A stretch of 14,382 nt of DNA, taken from NCBI GenBank assembly GCA_020629995.1, contig JAHDCH010000043.1, positions 1-14,382 of the forward strand, in the 5' to 3' direction. The notes beneath the pieces were generated by a model. It was not told the origin of the DNA and searched no databases. It was given only the letters and a program-made list of their open reading frames with translations. A program made the position numbers and the translations under genes. This DNA is from Pseudaestuariivita sp. (lineage in GTDB: Bacteria > Pseudomonadota > Alphaproteobacteria > Rhodobacterales > Rhodobacteraceae). Positions 6,403-14,332 of this stretch are shown here, one piece after another. Position 1 is the first letter of the stretch. Every line of letters starts with the position of its first letter.

Positions 6403-8178
6403 TCAGCCGCCCGCGGTTGCGGCCCAGGCGCGGTCCCAGCGGCCGGCGGCAAGGTCTTCGGGCGAGATCCAGAAATCGACGATACCCACATCGCAAAACA
6501 TCCAGCCAAGCGCGCCGTCACTGTCAAATTGCGCAAGGCGGATGCCGGTGCCTTCGGTCGGGTTGGAGGCCGAGCCTTTGGCACCAAAGAGCATGTGGTG
6601 CGTGTAATGGTGCGACGGCAACAGCAGGTTCGCATGCCAGCGCCACAGCCCGTCCGGCAGCCCTTTGGCGCCGTCGGGCCGGTCCGCCTCGTTGACCAGC
6701 GCGTCATAGGTGGCCGCTTTCCACACCGTGTGCAGGGTCGCGGGCAGGGAGTGGGCAGCCATCGCATAGCGCTGCGCATCGGGAGCGCCGGACGTCAACG
6801 CCTCGACCCAGCGGCGGGAGGTCTCGAGATATTCGCCGATCAGGGCATCCATCGCATCGCAGTCCGCCTCGGTCGTCGCCCTGCCCGGCCCGCCAAACCG
6901 GGACGCACCTGCACGGGCGGTTTCGGCCAGGCGCGCAAATTCTTCGGCCATGCCAGCATCTTCGGGGTGCGGACCCGTGCCGCTCTTGCGGTGGCGTTCG
7001 GCTTTGGCGGCGCGCTCGTCGGCAAGGTGCAAAAGCTCCTCGGCCATCCCTTCCAAAAACCGGCGCGCCAACGCGGTGTTGTAGGGAAAACGCCCACCGG
7101 CCGCGCCCGGCGCATAGGTTGTCAGACGGGTGCGCAGGTTGGAGCCATTCGAAAGAGTATACGCGACAAACTCGGACCCAAAGACGCGATCACGTTCCGG
7201 TGGCTCCGCCGTGCTGGCCTCGCCCAGGATCTCGCTGCGCAGCTCTTTGGTCTTCATGGTGAACGCTGCAAAGAACTCGCGCGCGGGAAAGCCCTCGGGC
7301 GCCTCCACATGGCTCCAGGTCGGAATCGCATGGCCTGTGACCGGCCAGCGGCGCGCCACCGGCCCCGTTTTGCTGCGCCACTGGCGCGAGGCGGTCATCT
7401 CGCCCGCCGTATGATAGAAGGCTGGCAAGGTGTCCGGCGCCGTCGTCGGCGGATGGTTGGAGGCAGACCCAGGCGCGTACAGAACGGCCGAATGCGGCGT
7501 GTCGCCGCCCGTATTCCAGTCCAGCTCTTCGTCGATGCTGGCAAAGAACCAAAGGGTGCCATTGCGCGGCAGACCGTCTTGCAGATCATCGGTCGGCATG
7601 TCCGACAGATCAATCTGCGCCAGATGGTGCAGCGGCACGCCCGTCTCGCCATGCACCGGCCAACCGATGCCCGGCGGCAGATGCGGCAGCCCGCCAAGAT
7701 GCGAGGCCCCAGGCGCGGCAGCGGTCAAGGGCCAGTGCCGCTTGAGCAGGATGCCCGGCACAGAATGGCTGTCCAGCTGCGGGATAAATTGGCGCGCGCG
7801 CTCTTTCAGCTCGGCCTCTTGCCTTTTGATTTTGGCGTTGATGTCAGCGGACGCGCGGGCCCGCGCGCCGTTGTCGACCTGCGCCTTGCCCGTCTTGGGG
7901 TCGGTGACCACCCGGATCTGGCCGGTCTCGCCGGTTTTGCGGCGGCGGTGCAGCTCGTCGATCACGGCGCGGGCGGTGGCGCGGTCGGTCCCTTCGCTGC
8001 GCGCCAGAAGCCAGGCCTGAAATGCGCGCAGCCTGCGCAGTCGGCTCAGCACAAAAGCCGCAGCGCCGCCAAAGATCGCAAGCTCGAAGATGTCAAAGAC
8101 GATACCGGCCACACCGATCAGCAAAGCGGCAATGATCACATAGCCGATCCGCTTCATGGACTTTTCAAAACCGTGCAT
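6403..8178 (-). CDS. Membrane-anchored DUF1963 (YwqG-like) protein
   Basis: A protein of 591 residues. Residues 10-45 form one long or two short membrane segments (IGYVIIAALLIGVAGIVFDIF, then ELAIFGGAAAFVL), followed by a basic RLRRLR stretch and a charged, probably coiled-coil region near 108-130. The remainder looks like a DUF1963 domain in two parts: GGLPHLPPGIGWP with LAQIDLSDMP and NGTLWFFAS at 162-214, and a C-terminal FDSDGALGWMFCDVGIVDFWISPEDLAAGRW at 551-581. About 300 residues lie between, with many Arg/Glu and no family I recognise. DUF1963 proteins have no settled function. The ATG at 8178 overlaps the queA stop as TGATG, so it is translationally coupled; GTG at 8181 or ATG at codon 8 are alternatives. 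It is the last gene of the AsmA-queA unit. Confidence 0.82.
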   Translation of the reverse strand: MHGFEKSMKRIGYVIIAALLIGVAGIVFDIFELAIFGGAAAFVLSRLRRLRAFQAWLLARSEGTDRATARAVIDELHRRRKTGETGQIRVVTDPKTGKAQVDNGARARASADINAKIKRQEAELKERARQFIPQLDSHSVPGILLKRHWPLTAAAPGASHLGGLPHLPPGIGWPVHGETGVPLHHLAQIDLSDMPTDDLQDGLPRNGTLWFFASIDEELDWNTGGDTPHSAVLYAPGSASNHPPTTAPDTLPAFYHTAGEMTASRQWRSKTGPVARRWPVTGHAIPTWSHVEAPEGFPAREFFAAFTMKTKELRSEILGEASTAEPPERDRVFGSEFVAYTLSNGSNLRTRLTTYAPGAAGGRFPYNTALARRFLEGMAEELLHLADERAAKAERHRKSGTGPHPEDAGMAEEFARLAETARAGASRFGGPGRATTEADCDAMDALIGEYLETSRRWVEALTSGAPDAQRYAMAAHSLPATLHTVWKAATYDALVNEADRPDGAKGLPDGLWRWHANLLLPSHHYTHHMLFGAKGSASNPTEGTGIRLAQFDSDGALGWMFCDVGIVDFWISPEDLAAGRWDRAWAATAGG

Positions 8179-9224
8179 CACCGGTCTCCGGGCAGCAGCA
8201 GCGAGGCGTCGCCATAGCTGAAGAACCGATACTCTTCGGCGATGGCATGAGCATAGATCTCGCGAATTCGCTCGGGGCCCATCAGCGCCGACACCAGCAT
8301 CATCAGCGTGGATTTGGGCAGGTGGAAATTGGTCATCAGCGCGTCAGCGGCGCGAAACGCGAAGCCCGGCGTGATAAAGATGTCGGTCCAGCCTTCCCAA
8401 GGGGCGATCTCGCCCGTGTCGCGGGCGGCGGTTTCGATCAGGCGCAACGCGGTGGTGCCCACGGGGATCACCCGGCCTCCGGCTGCGCGGGCGGCACGCA
8501 TGGCCGCGGCGGCCTCCGGCGGCACGCGGCCCCATTCGGCATGCATCTTGTGATCGCGCACGTCATCGACCTTGACCGGCAGGAACGTGCCCGCGCCCAC
8601 ATGCAGCGTGACATGGGTGCGCGCCACGCCCCGCGCCTCGAGCGCCTGCAGCAGCGGGGCATCAAAATGCAGCGATGCGGTGGGGGCGGCCACAGCACCT
8701 TCGTTGGCGGCCCAGACCGTCTGGTAATCGGTGGCATCCGCGGCGTCGGCCTTGCGCTGCGCTTCGATGTAGGGCGGCAGAGGCATGGCGCCCGCCTCCT
8801 TGAGCGCGGCGTCAAAATCGGCGCCCGTCAGGTCAAAGCGCAACAGCGCCTGCCCGTCGCGCCGCCCTTCGAGACGCGCTGACAGGCGCGGCGAGAAGAC
8901 GATCACCTCGCCCTCCTTGACCTTCCGCAGCGGCTTGACCAGAGCGGTCCACAGCCCATCCTGTTGCGGCTCTAGCAGCGTGGCCTCGATTCCCGCGACA
9001 GCCTCACCCCGGGTGCGCGTCCCCGACAGCCGCGCGGGGATCACCTTGGTGTCGTTCAGGACCAGCAAATCCCCCGGGCGCAACACCTGCGGCAGATCGC
9101 GCACGATCAGATCGTCCAGCCGCCGCTGCCCCGCCACAAGCAACCGCGCCGAAGACCGCGGCCGCGCGGGACGCAACGCAATCCGCCCGTCGGGCAGGTC
9201 AAAATCAAAATCGCTGAGTTTCAT
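8178..9224 (-). CDS. queA: S-adenosylmethionine:tRNA ribosyltransferase-isomerase
   Basis: A 348-residue enzyme of queuosine biosynthesis. It transfers and rearranges the ribosyl part of S-adenosylmethionine onto the 7-aminomethyl-7-deazaguanine at wobble position 34 of GUN tRNAs, giving epoxyqueuosine. The conserved blocks are all present: [11 protein letters not shown] at 56-66, MPLPPYI at 147-153, [12 protein letters not shown] at 176-187 (Ser where many have Gly), [10 protein letters not shown] at 205-214, [10 protein letters not shown] at 255-264, [17 protein letters not shown] at 298-314, and [12 protein letters not shown] at 332-343. Length is near that of E. coli QueA (356). The ATG lies 6 nt after the AsmA-type stop with only a weak ribosome binding site (AGTAGCGGGG), so translation is probably coupled to that gene. 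Cytoplasmic. No other queuosine genes are in the window. Confidence 0.97.
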   Translation of the reverse strand: MKLSDFDFDLPDGRIALRPARPRSSARLLVAGQRRLDDLIVRDLPQVLRPGDLLVLNDTKVIPARLSGTRTRGEAVAGIEATLLEPQQDGLWTALVKPLRKVKEGEVIVFSPRLSARLEGRRDGQALLRFDLTGADFDAALKEAGAMPLPPYIEAQRKADAADATDYQTVWAANEGAVAAPTASLHFDAPLLQALEARGVARTHVTLHVGAGTFLPVKVDDVRDHKMHAEWGRVPPEAAAAMRAARAAGGRVIPVGTTALRLIETAARDTGEIAPWEGWTDIFITPGFAFRAADALMTNFHLPKSTLMMLVSALMGPERIREIYAHAIAEEYRFFSYGDASLLLPGDR

Positions 9225-9230
9225 GCCCCG

Positions 9231-12200
9231 CTACTTAACTTTGGGCGGCGGCTTGCGAAAGAGGTCGCGGAACATGCCCGGCGTCAGGATCGACATAGGG
9301 TTCACCCCGACCTTGGGCGTCTCGGTCGTGCCTTTCAGCCAGTAATTGAACCCGAACAGGCCTTCGCGGTTGCGAGAGAACAGCGCACCGATCCCGTTGA
9401 TCAGGTAGATGGGCGACACGACGCCGCGCATGTCCAGCCGTTTGTCCCCGAACCGGTACCAGCCATCCATCGAAATCCCCAGCGACGGACCGATAGCGCT
9501 GGACTTGGTCACCGTGACACGGTCGGGCGCCAGCCGGAAATCCGCCTCGACATCGGTAAAGAAGATCCCCTCGCCGCCCATTTGTTCGATCAGGCCGACG
9601 ACGCTGATCGCGCTCAGGAGGGCGGCCATCGACGGCGCATCACGCAGGCGGGTGTTTTCGATCTTGAGATCGCCGTCATAATGCCCCGCCCGGCCGCGCA
9701 CCGGCTTCATGCGCAGCCGAAGCGACCCGCCTGCCGCCTGTTTCAAAAGCCCGGCCGCGGCCAGCGTGCGGCCTGCGTCCTGCGACCGGATCTCGAACCC
9801 GGTGCCATCGCGCGAGGGGCCGACCTTGCCCGAGATGGCCGCCGCGCCGTTGACGCGCGCGTTGAACGTCCCCTCAAGCGCCGATCCCATGGTAAAGCTG
9901 CCCTTGAAAGGTTCGAGCCGGATGCTGTCGGCGACCGTCAACCGGTTCAGATCGAGGGTCAGAGGTGCAGCCCCGCCGCCGCCCCCGGCCGAGCCGCCGC
10001 CTTGACCGAAGGGCGCGCTGCGCATGTCGACACGCCCGCCCGATACCGAAATGGCCGGAGTTGCGCCCTTGCCCCGGGACGTGAGCGTGACCGCCCCGTC
10101 AAACCAGCGCCCCGCCACGACGCGGGACAGGCGCGCCGCCGAAAACGCGCCCGAAGGCGTCAGGTCGATCGTGCCATCGGCCTTTAGGCCCGGCGCGTCC
10201 AGCGACATCCCCGAGATCTTGACCGGTTGCGACAGCGTTCCGCGCACGCGAAAGCTGCCGGTTGTCTTTTCGCCCAGAGACCAGCCGATTTGCGGAATGC
10301 TGAGACCAATCCCCGACAAAGCGCTTTTGAGGTCGAAGAGCGGCGGCGCGCCGCGCGCCAGGGTGACGCTCAGGTCGCCGCTGCCGCGCCCGCGCAGGCT
10401 GCCTTTGGGCAAGGTCACGCCAAAGGCGCGCAGGGCCGCATCCGACAGCGTGACCCGCGCGGTGACCTCGCCCGGGGTGCCCGGCTTGCCAAAAGGTTGC
10501 CGCCACGCGCCATCAAACGGCACGCCCGACAAGGTGCCCGCACCTGCGATCCGCAGGCCGCCATTGTCGGCGCTGATCGCAAGGCTCGGCGCCTCAAGCG
10601 TGCGTCCCTTGACCAAAGTGTCGCTGACCACGCCGGTTGCCGTGCCGGCGACGTCGAACAGCACCTCGTTCACGGCCACCTTTTGCTTGAGCGGCAGCGC
10701 AAGGCTGCCGTCAAAGCGCACGTTGCCCGTTTTGGCCAGCGTGACGGGCTGGCCCGACTTGGTCAGGAATTGAAACGGCTTTTGATCCAGCAGCGACAGC
10801 ACCGCCGTCACCGGCCCGTCGCCCTTCAGGCGGACTTCGGCAGGATTGGGCCGCTGGGTGAGGTCGGGCAGGATGAATTCGGTGCCGGCCACATCCACAC
10901 GCCCGCCCTGCGGCGCCGTGATCCCGCCACGTTCGGCCCGGATGCTCAGCCGGTTGCGGTAAAGCTCGAACTGCCCCGCGGCGCCTGTCAGCTCGGGCAG
11001 AGCCTTGAGCACGCGCACCCGCGCGCCATCAAAGCCAAAGCCCAGGTACACCTCGGGCCGGTCGGCAACACCGTCGTGCCGCATGGCAAATTGTACGTCG
11101 CGCAGCCGCGCCTCGGCCAGGTTGGCGGCAACCCAGTCGCGCGTCTTGGTCTTGTACCCGGCGGGCCACAGCTCCATCACCCGGGCCGATCCCAGCGCTT
11201 CGGTATGGGCATTGACGCCATAGACCCAGCCATCGGGCCCCGCCGCCACCCGGCCCGTGGCCAGCAGCGGTGCATCACCCGTGGACACCAGCGCCTGGCC
11301 CAGCGTCAGCTCGAACGGCTCGAGCGTGACCTTGAGGTCCAGCTCGGCCCCTTCAAAGGCGCGCGCCTCTGAAAACAGATCGGCCGGGTTGCCCGAGATC
11401 CGGGTCAGCCGCAGCTGGCCGGTGTAGCTGTCCGGCAGGCCGCGCGCCATATCTCCCAGCAGCACCTGGCCGCTGCCGCCCAGCGACACCCAGGGGCTGT
11501 CGATGTCCAGCGCATCAAAGGCGATGCGCGCGTCCTGAGGGTAGAAGGTAAAGGCCGTGCGCGCGGTGCGGAACGGGATCGGCTTGGTTGCCTCGGTCGG
11601 TTGCAGCGCGCCTTCGCCCAAGTCAAGCGACGCGCTGAGCGGTGCCAGCGTGCCGTCTTCGGTGATCGCCCCGCTGAGCGTGCCAGAGATCGAGGCGCGC
11701 AGCACGTCCAGCCAGGCCAGGGCGGGCGATTGCGCGGCGAGGTCCTGCGCGGCAAAGTCGCGCACATCCAGCGCAAAGTCGGCCCCGCCCGCACCCAGCG
11801 TCGTGCGCAGTTCGGCATCCAGTGTCGCGGCATAGCTGCGCCCGCCCAGAACCGCGAAACTGCCATCCAGCGCGACCGCATCGCCTTCCCGTTCCAGCGT
11901 GACGCGCCCGCCATCCACTGTCCAGTTGCGGCCCGCACGGGCATCGTCGAACCGCACCGTCAGCCCGTCCAGCCGAACGCGCTCGAGCGCGCCAAGTCGC
12001 GGATTGCCGAACACCGAGGTGGCCGCCCGAAGCGCCGAGGGCAGGTCCGAGAACTGCGCCCGCGTCGTGCCGCTTTGGCCGAACGAGAAATCCAGAGTGC
12101 CGTCGCGGGCGCGCGATACCGCCACCACCACACCCGCGACATGCAGATCGCGCGCCTGCACCTGACCTTTCAGCGCCGAGGAGATCGAAACGCCCAGGTC

Positions 12201-12614
12201 GATGTCGCTGAGGCTGAGCCGCGTCTGACCTTGCGCGTCATCAAGGATCACATCCTCGAGCCCGATGCGCGGACGCCAGTCGTCTTCGAAGGCCACGCGC
12301 ATGCGCTGAACCCGCAGATCGTGCTGGGGCAACAATTGTTGCAGGCGCGCTTCGACACGGGTTTCAATCCAGCCCGGTGCCTCGAAGCTGCGCCCCGGCA
12401 AGGTCAGCGACAGGCCCGCGCCCGCAACGCCCAGCACCAGCGCCACGCAGGCCAGCCAAAGCGCGCCGCGCCGCGCGCGCGCCTTGCGGCGTTCGCGGCG
12501 GCCTTCGTGATCGAGACTGGCGCGCGCGATGTGACCGGCATGCGCCGCATCCGCGCGCAGGTCTGAACCTGCACCGGTGTCCTGTTCAGGCGGCTGGGTC
12601 ACTCGGGTCGGCAC
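9231..12614 (-). CDS. AsmA/YhdP-type envelope protein
   Basis: A protein of 1127 residues. After a polar, Arg-rich N-terminus (ERRKARARR at 41-49) there is one membrane anchor at about 51-71, then roughly 1050 residues of repeating beta-rich sequence on the periplasmic side. A C-terminal AsmA-like region ends GPSLGISMDGWYRFGDKRLDMRG..., followed by a hydrophobic SPIYLINGIGALF stretch. This layout matches the AsmA/YhdP (DUF3971) group, whose E. coli members form hydrophobic grooves and take part in phospholipid transport to the outer membrane; the same role here is inference. A Gly-rich linker (GQGGGSAGGGGG, near residues 869-880) probably joins two modules. The start is GTG at 12614 (AAGG 5-6 nt upstream); GTG at 12602 with AGGAG 11 nt upstream is almost as good. 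It is the first gene of the unit with queA and the DUF1963 gene. Confidence 0.9.
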   Translation of the reverse strand: MPTRVTQPPEQDTGAGSDLRADAAHAGHIARASLDHEGRRERRKARARRGALWLACVALVLGVAGAGLSLTLPGRSFEAPGWIETRVEARLQQLLPQHDLRVQRMRVAFEDDWRPRIGLEDVILDDAQGQTRLSLSDIDLGVSISSALKGQVQARDLHVAGVVVAVSRARDGTLDFSFGQSGTTRAQFSDLPSALRAATSVFGNPRLGALERVRLDGLTVRFDDARAGRNWTVDGGRVTLEREGDAVALDGSFAVLGGRSYAATLDAELRTTLGAGGADFALDVRDFAAQDLAAQSPALAWLDVLRASISGTLSGAITEDGTLAPLSASLDLGEGALQPTEATKPIPFRTARTAFTFYPQDARIAFDALDIDSPWVSLGGSGQVLLGDMARGLPDSYTGQLRLTRISGNPADLFSEARAFEGAELDLKVTLEPFELTLGQALVSTGDAPLLATGRVAAGPDGWVYGVNAHTEALGSARVMELWPAGYKTKTRDWVAANLAEARLRDVQFAMRHDGVADRPEVYLGFGFDGARVRVLKALPELTGAAGQFELYRNRLSIRAERGGITAPQGGRVDVAGTEFILPDLTQRPNPAEVRLKGDGPVTAVLSLLDQKPFQFLTKSGQPVTLAKTGNVRFDGSLALPLKQKVAVNEVLFDVAGTATGVVSDTLVKGRTLEAPSLAISADNGGLRIAGAGTLSGVPFDGAWRQPFGKPGTPGEVTARVTLSDAALRAFGVTLPKGSLRGRGSGDLSVTLARGAPPLFDLKSALSGIGLSIPQIGWSLGEKTTGSFRVRGTLSQPVKISGMSLDAPGLKADGTIDLTPSGAFSAARLSRVVAGRWFDGAVTLTSRGKGATPAISVSGGRVDMRSAPFGQGGGSAGGGGGAAPLTLDLNRLTVADSIRLEPFKGSFTMGSALEGTFNARVNGAAAISGKVGPSRDGTGFEIRSQDAGRTLAAAGLLKQAAGGSLRLRMKPVRGRAGHYDGDLKIENTRLRDAPSMAALLSAISVVGLIEQMGGEGIFFTDVEADFRLAPDRVTVTKSSAIGPSLGISMDGWYRFGDKRLDMRGVVSPIYLINGIGALFSRNREGLFGFNYWLKGTTETPKVGVNPMSILTPGMFRDLFRKPPPKVK

Positions 12615-12724
12615 TCCTGCCTTTCGGGGCCGCGGCGCACGGGCCTTGGCGTTGGGCCTTTATTGTGCCAACACGCGCGCTAATTTGGAACCTCGCAGGC
12701 ACATGGATGCGCAAGGAGACGCCG
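12615..12724. promoter_or_regulatory. Divergent intergenic region between the AsmA-type gene and bcp
   Basis: These 110 bp must hold promoters for both directions. A small dyad, GTTGG (12651-12655) and CCAAC (12668-12672), lies near the middle. On the minus strand TTCCAA and CACAAT stand 17 bp apart as a weak promoter candidate for the AsmA-type gene; on the plus strand I find no convincing -35/-10 pair, although TAATTT at 12681-12686 could be a -10 box. The ribosome binding site AAGGAG at 12713-12718 fixes the bcp start. Confidence 0.35.
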
Positions 12725-13186
12725 ATGACCGAAGCCCCGCTTATGGCCCCCGCCCTGACGCTGCCCCGCGACGGCGGCGGCACGATTGACCTGTCGCAGG
12801 TCGGCGGCCCGTTTGTGCTGTTCTTTTACCCACGCGACGACACGCCGGGGTGCACCAAGGAATCCATCGCCTTTACCGGCTTGTTGCCGCAGTTCGAGGA
12901 ACTTGGCGTGCAGGTCTTTGGCTGTTCGCGCGACACCGTGGCCAAGCACGACAAGTTCGTCGCCAAGCACGATCTTGGCATGCCGCTGATCGCGGACGAG
13001 GACGGCGCGCTGACCGAACATTTCGGCGTCTGGGTCGAAAAGAAGATGTACGGCAAAACCTCGATGGGGATCGAACGGTCCACCTTTCTGATCGGCGGCA
13101 ACGGCGAGGTGCTGCGCGCATGGCGCAAGGTCAAGGTGCCTGGCCACGCCGAAGAGGTGCTGGAGGCCGCCCGGGAGCTGACCTGA
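12725..13186 (+). CDS. bcp: Thioredoxin-dependent thiol peroxidase, Bcp/PrxQ type
   Basis: A 153-residue peroxiredoxin that reduces hydrogen peroxide and organic hydroperoxides in the cytoplasm using a peroxidatic cysteine. The active site FFYPRDDTPGCTKES places that cysteine at Cys43, with Thr40 and Pro41 of the usual TPxC motif and the conserved Arg118 in ERSTFLI. E. coli Bcp has a second cysteine five residues on; here that position is Ile48. The only other cysteine is Cys67 in VFGCSRDT. The enzyme is therefore either a 1-Cys form or uses Cys67 in an unusual pairing. The start at 12725 has AAGGAG 6 nt upstream; the frame is open back to 12377 but only as a shadow of the AsmA-type gene. It faces away from that gene and is followed by a strong hairpin before the DUF455 gene. 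Confidence 0.95.
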   Translation: MTEAPLMAPALTLPRDGGGTIDLSQVGGPFVLFFYPRDDTPGCTKESIAFTGLLPQFEELGVQVFGCSRDTVAKHDKFVAKHDLGMPLIADEDGALTEHFGVWVEKKMYGKTSMGIERSTFLIGGNGEVLRAWRKVKVPGHAEEVLEAARELT

Positions 13187-13202
13187 GCTGACGCGCAGGC
13201 AG

Positions 13203-13250
13203 ATGGCCGGCGGAGGGAGCCTCCGGCGGCCATATTTGAAAAGAGAAGAA
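13203..13250 (+). repeat. Strong intergenic hairpin with A/G-rich tail, Rhodobacterales-type element
   Basis: Arms 13203-13216 and 13220-13233 pair at 13 of 14 positions (one G-G mismatch) around the loop GAG: ATGGCCGGCGGAGG against CCTCCGGCGGCCAT. It is followed by ATTTGAAAAGAGAAGAAGG. The core CCTCCGGCGG, then a TATTT-like run and an A/G-rich tail, matches a pattern I remember as very common between genes in roseobacter genomes; that is memory, not a search. It lies 16 nt after the bcp stop and probably works as a terminator or mRNA 3'-end stabiliser, though the T-run is short. Confidence 0.65.
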
Positions 13251-13278
13251 GGCGCAGGCGGCGCCAGGGAGAACGGGC

Positions 13279-14088
13279 GTGGCGCAGACCTTGTGCGAGA
13301 TGGCGATCGAAGTGCTGACAACGGCGGATGGGCGCGAAAAGACCGCCCTGTCACGCAGGCACGCGGCGACCTGGTTTGCGACACGGGACGCCGGCACGCC
13401 GCTGGACGTCGGCCGGGGCGACGCGCCGTTGAGGCCGGCCCGACCCGAGGAGCCCGAGTTGCGAGACCCGCGCGACGTGCCCAAGCGCAAGCCCGGAAGC
13501 CCGCAGGGGCGGATCGCGCTGCTGCATGCGGTGGCCCATATCGAGCTGAACGCCGTGGACCTGCACTGGGACATCATCCCGCGTTTTGCCAACGTGAAGA
13601 TGCCGCTTGGCTTTTACGACGACTGGGTCAGGGCAGCCGACGAGGAATCCAAGCATTTCAACCTGATGTGCGACTGTCTTGAAGAGCTGGGCAGCCATTA
13701 CGGCGCCCTGCCCGCCCATGCGGGCATGTGGCGCGCGGCCGAAGACACGGTGGACGATTTCATGGGACGCCTCGCGGTGGTGCCCATGGTGCTTGAGGCC
13801 CGCGGTCTGGACGTAACCCCCGGCATGATCGAGATTTTCCGCCGCGCGGGCGCGACCAGCGCGGTGGACGCGCTGGAGACCATCTATGCCGAGGAAGTGG
13901 GCCATGTCGCCTATGGGTCGAAGTGGTTTCATTTCCTGTGCGGCCGCCACGAGAAAGACCCCAAGGACGCCTTTCACACGCTGGTGCAGCGCTATTTCAA
14001 AGGCGCGCTGAAGCCGCCCTTCAACGAGGAAAAACGCGCCGAGGCGGGCCTGCCGCCTGATTTTTACTGGCCGCTGGCCGCGCAATAG
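13279..14088 (+). CDS. DUF455 family ferritin-like protein
   Basis: A 269-residue protein of the DUF455 family, whose members are helical bundles related to ferritin-like di-iron proteins; no biochemical function is established that I know of. The metal ligand pattern is intact: Glu89 in AHIELNAVDLHWD, Glu123-x-x-His126 in DEESKHF, Glu173 in MVLEARGLD, and Glu206-x-x-His209 in AEEVGHVAYG. This is the E / ExxH / E / ExxH arrangement of a di-iron site. The start is GTG at 13279 with AGGGAG 7 nt upstream; a Met at codon 8 would be the next choice and lacks such a site. No signal peptide; probably cytoplasmic. It is 92 bp after bcp, with a hairpin between, so it may be expressed separately from bcp. 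Confidence 0.93.
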   Translation: MAQTLCEMAIEVLTTADGREKTALSRRHAATWFATRDAGTPLDVGRGDAPLRPARPEEPELRDPRDVPKRKPGSPQGRIALLHAVAHIELNAVDLHWDIIPRFANVKMPLGFYDDWVRAADEESKHFNLMCDCLEELGSHYGALPAHAGMWRAAEDTVDDFMGRLAVVPMVLEARGLDVTPGMIEIFRRAGATSAVDALETIYAEEVGHVAYGSKWFHFLCGRHEKDPKDAFHTLVQRYFKGALKPPFNEEKRAEAGLPPDFYWPLAAQ

Positions 14089-14164
14089 CCCGCATGGGGC
14101 CTGCGCTTGTGCGTGACTGCGCGCGGGGAAAATGAGACCGAGCATTTCGAAGGCGCCCACAAAT

Positions 14165-14198
14165 CGGCGGGTTCTTGCCATTTGGCCGCAATCCGCCG
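14165..14198 (+). terminator. Nested hairpin downstream of the DUF455 gene
   Basis: Outer arms 14165-14173 and 14190-14198 (CGGCGGGTT with AATCCGCCG) form 9 pairs including one G-T. Inside, GCCA (14177-14180) pairs with TGGC (14183-14186) around TT. It lies 76 nt after the DUF455 stop. No clear T-run follows directly, so it is at best a weak terminator or an mRNA end structure. Confidence 0.3.
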
Positions 14199-14211
14199 GG
14201 GGATGCCGGCC

Positions 14212-14227
14212 CATTTTCGTAAAAATG
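14212..14227. repeat. Small AT-rich inverted repeat
   Basis: CATTTT (14212-14217) and AAAATG (14222-14227) are perfect 6-bp arms around CGTA. It directly precedes TTGCGC (14228-14233), which with GATTAA (14249-14254, spacer 15 bp) is a weak promoter candidate for the gene starting at 14333. An operator role is possible but unsupported. Confidence 0.25.
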
Positions 14228-14287
14228 TTGCGCGCTTGGCGCAGGTCTGATTAACCGGACGAAGTGCCACTTGGGGAGGTGAGCGCG

Positions 14288-14305
14288 ACGGTCAGCTGCG
14301 ACCGT
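14288..14305 (+). repeat. Inverted repeat in the leader of the right-edge gene
   Basis: ACGGTC (14288-14293) and GACCGT (14300-14305) flank AGCTGC, making a 6-bp stem that ends 27 nt before the ATG at 14333. It may be an mRNA hairpin or chance. Confidence 0.25.
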
Positions 14306-14332
14306 AGCAATGGGGACACTGGAGCACGCAGT

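Noticed and set aside
6529..8217. A 562-codon open frame on the plus strand opposite the DUF1963 gene
   Set aside because: Arg/Gln/Gly-rich shadow frame with no recognisable domain; the minus-strand gene has DUF1963 signatures and a coupled start.
8511..8527. CCTCCGGCGG core inside queA, like that of the 13203 hairpin
   Set aside because: It lies in conserved coding sequence, has no matching arm or A/G-rich tail, and is explained by codon use.
12377..12724. N-terminal extension of bcp
   Set aside because: It reads through the AsmA-type gene on the other strand and through the intergenic region; AAGGAG and the family's normal length fix the start at 12725.
14273..14332. Strong Shine-Dalgarno-like GGGGAGG with an in-frame GTG at 14279 as an earlier start for the right-edge gene
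   Set aside because: The GTG overlaps the end of the GGAGG itself, so there is no usable spacing, and the extra residues do not fit the remembered N-terminus of the family. ATG at 14333 has its own GGAG.
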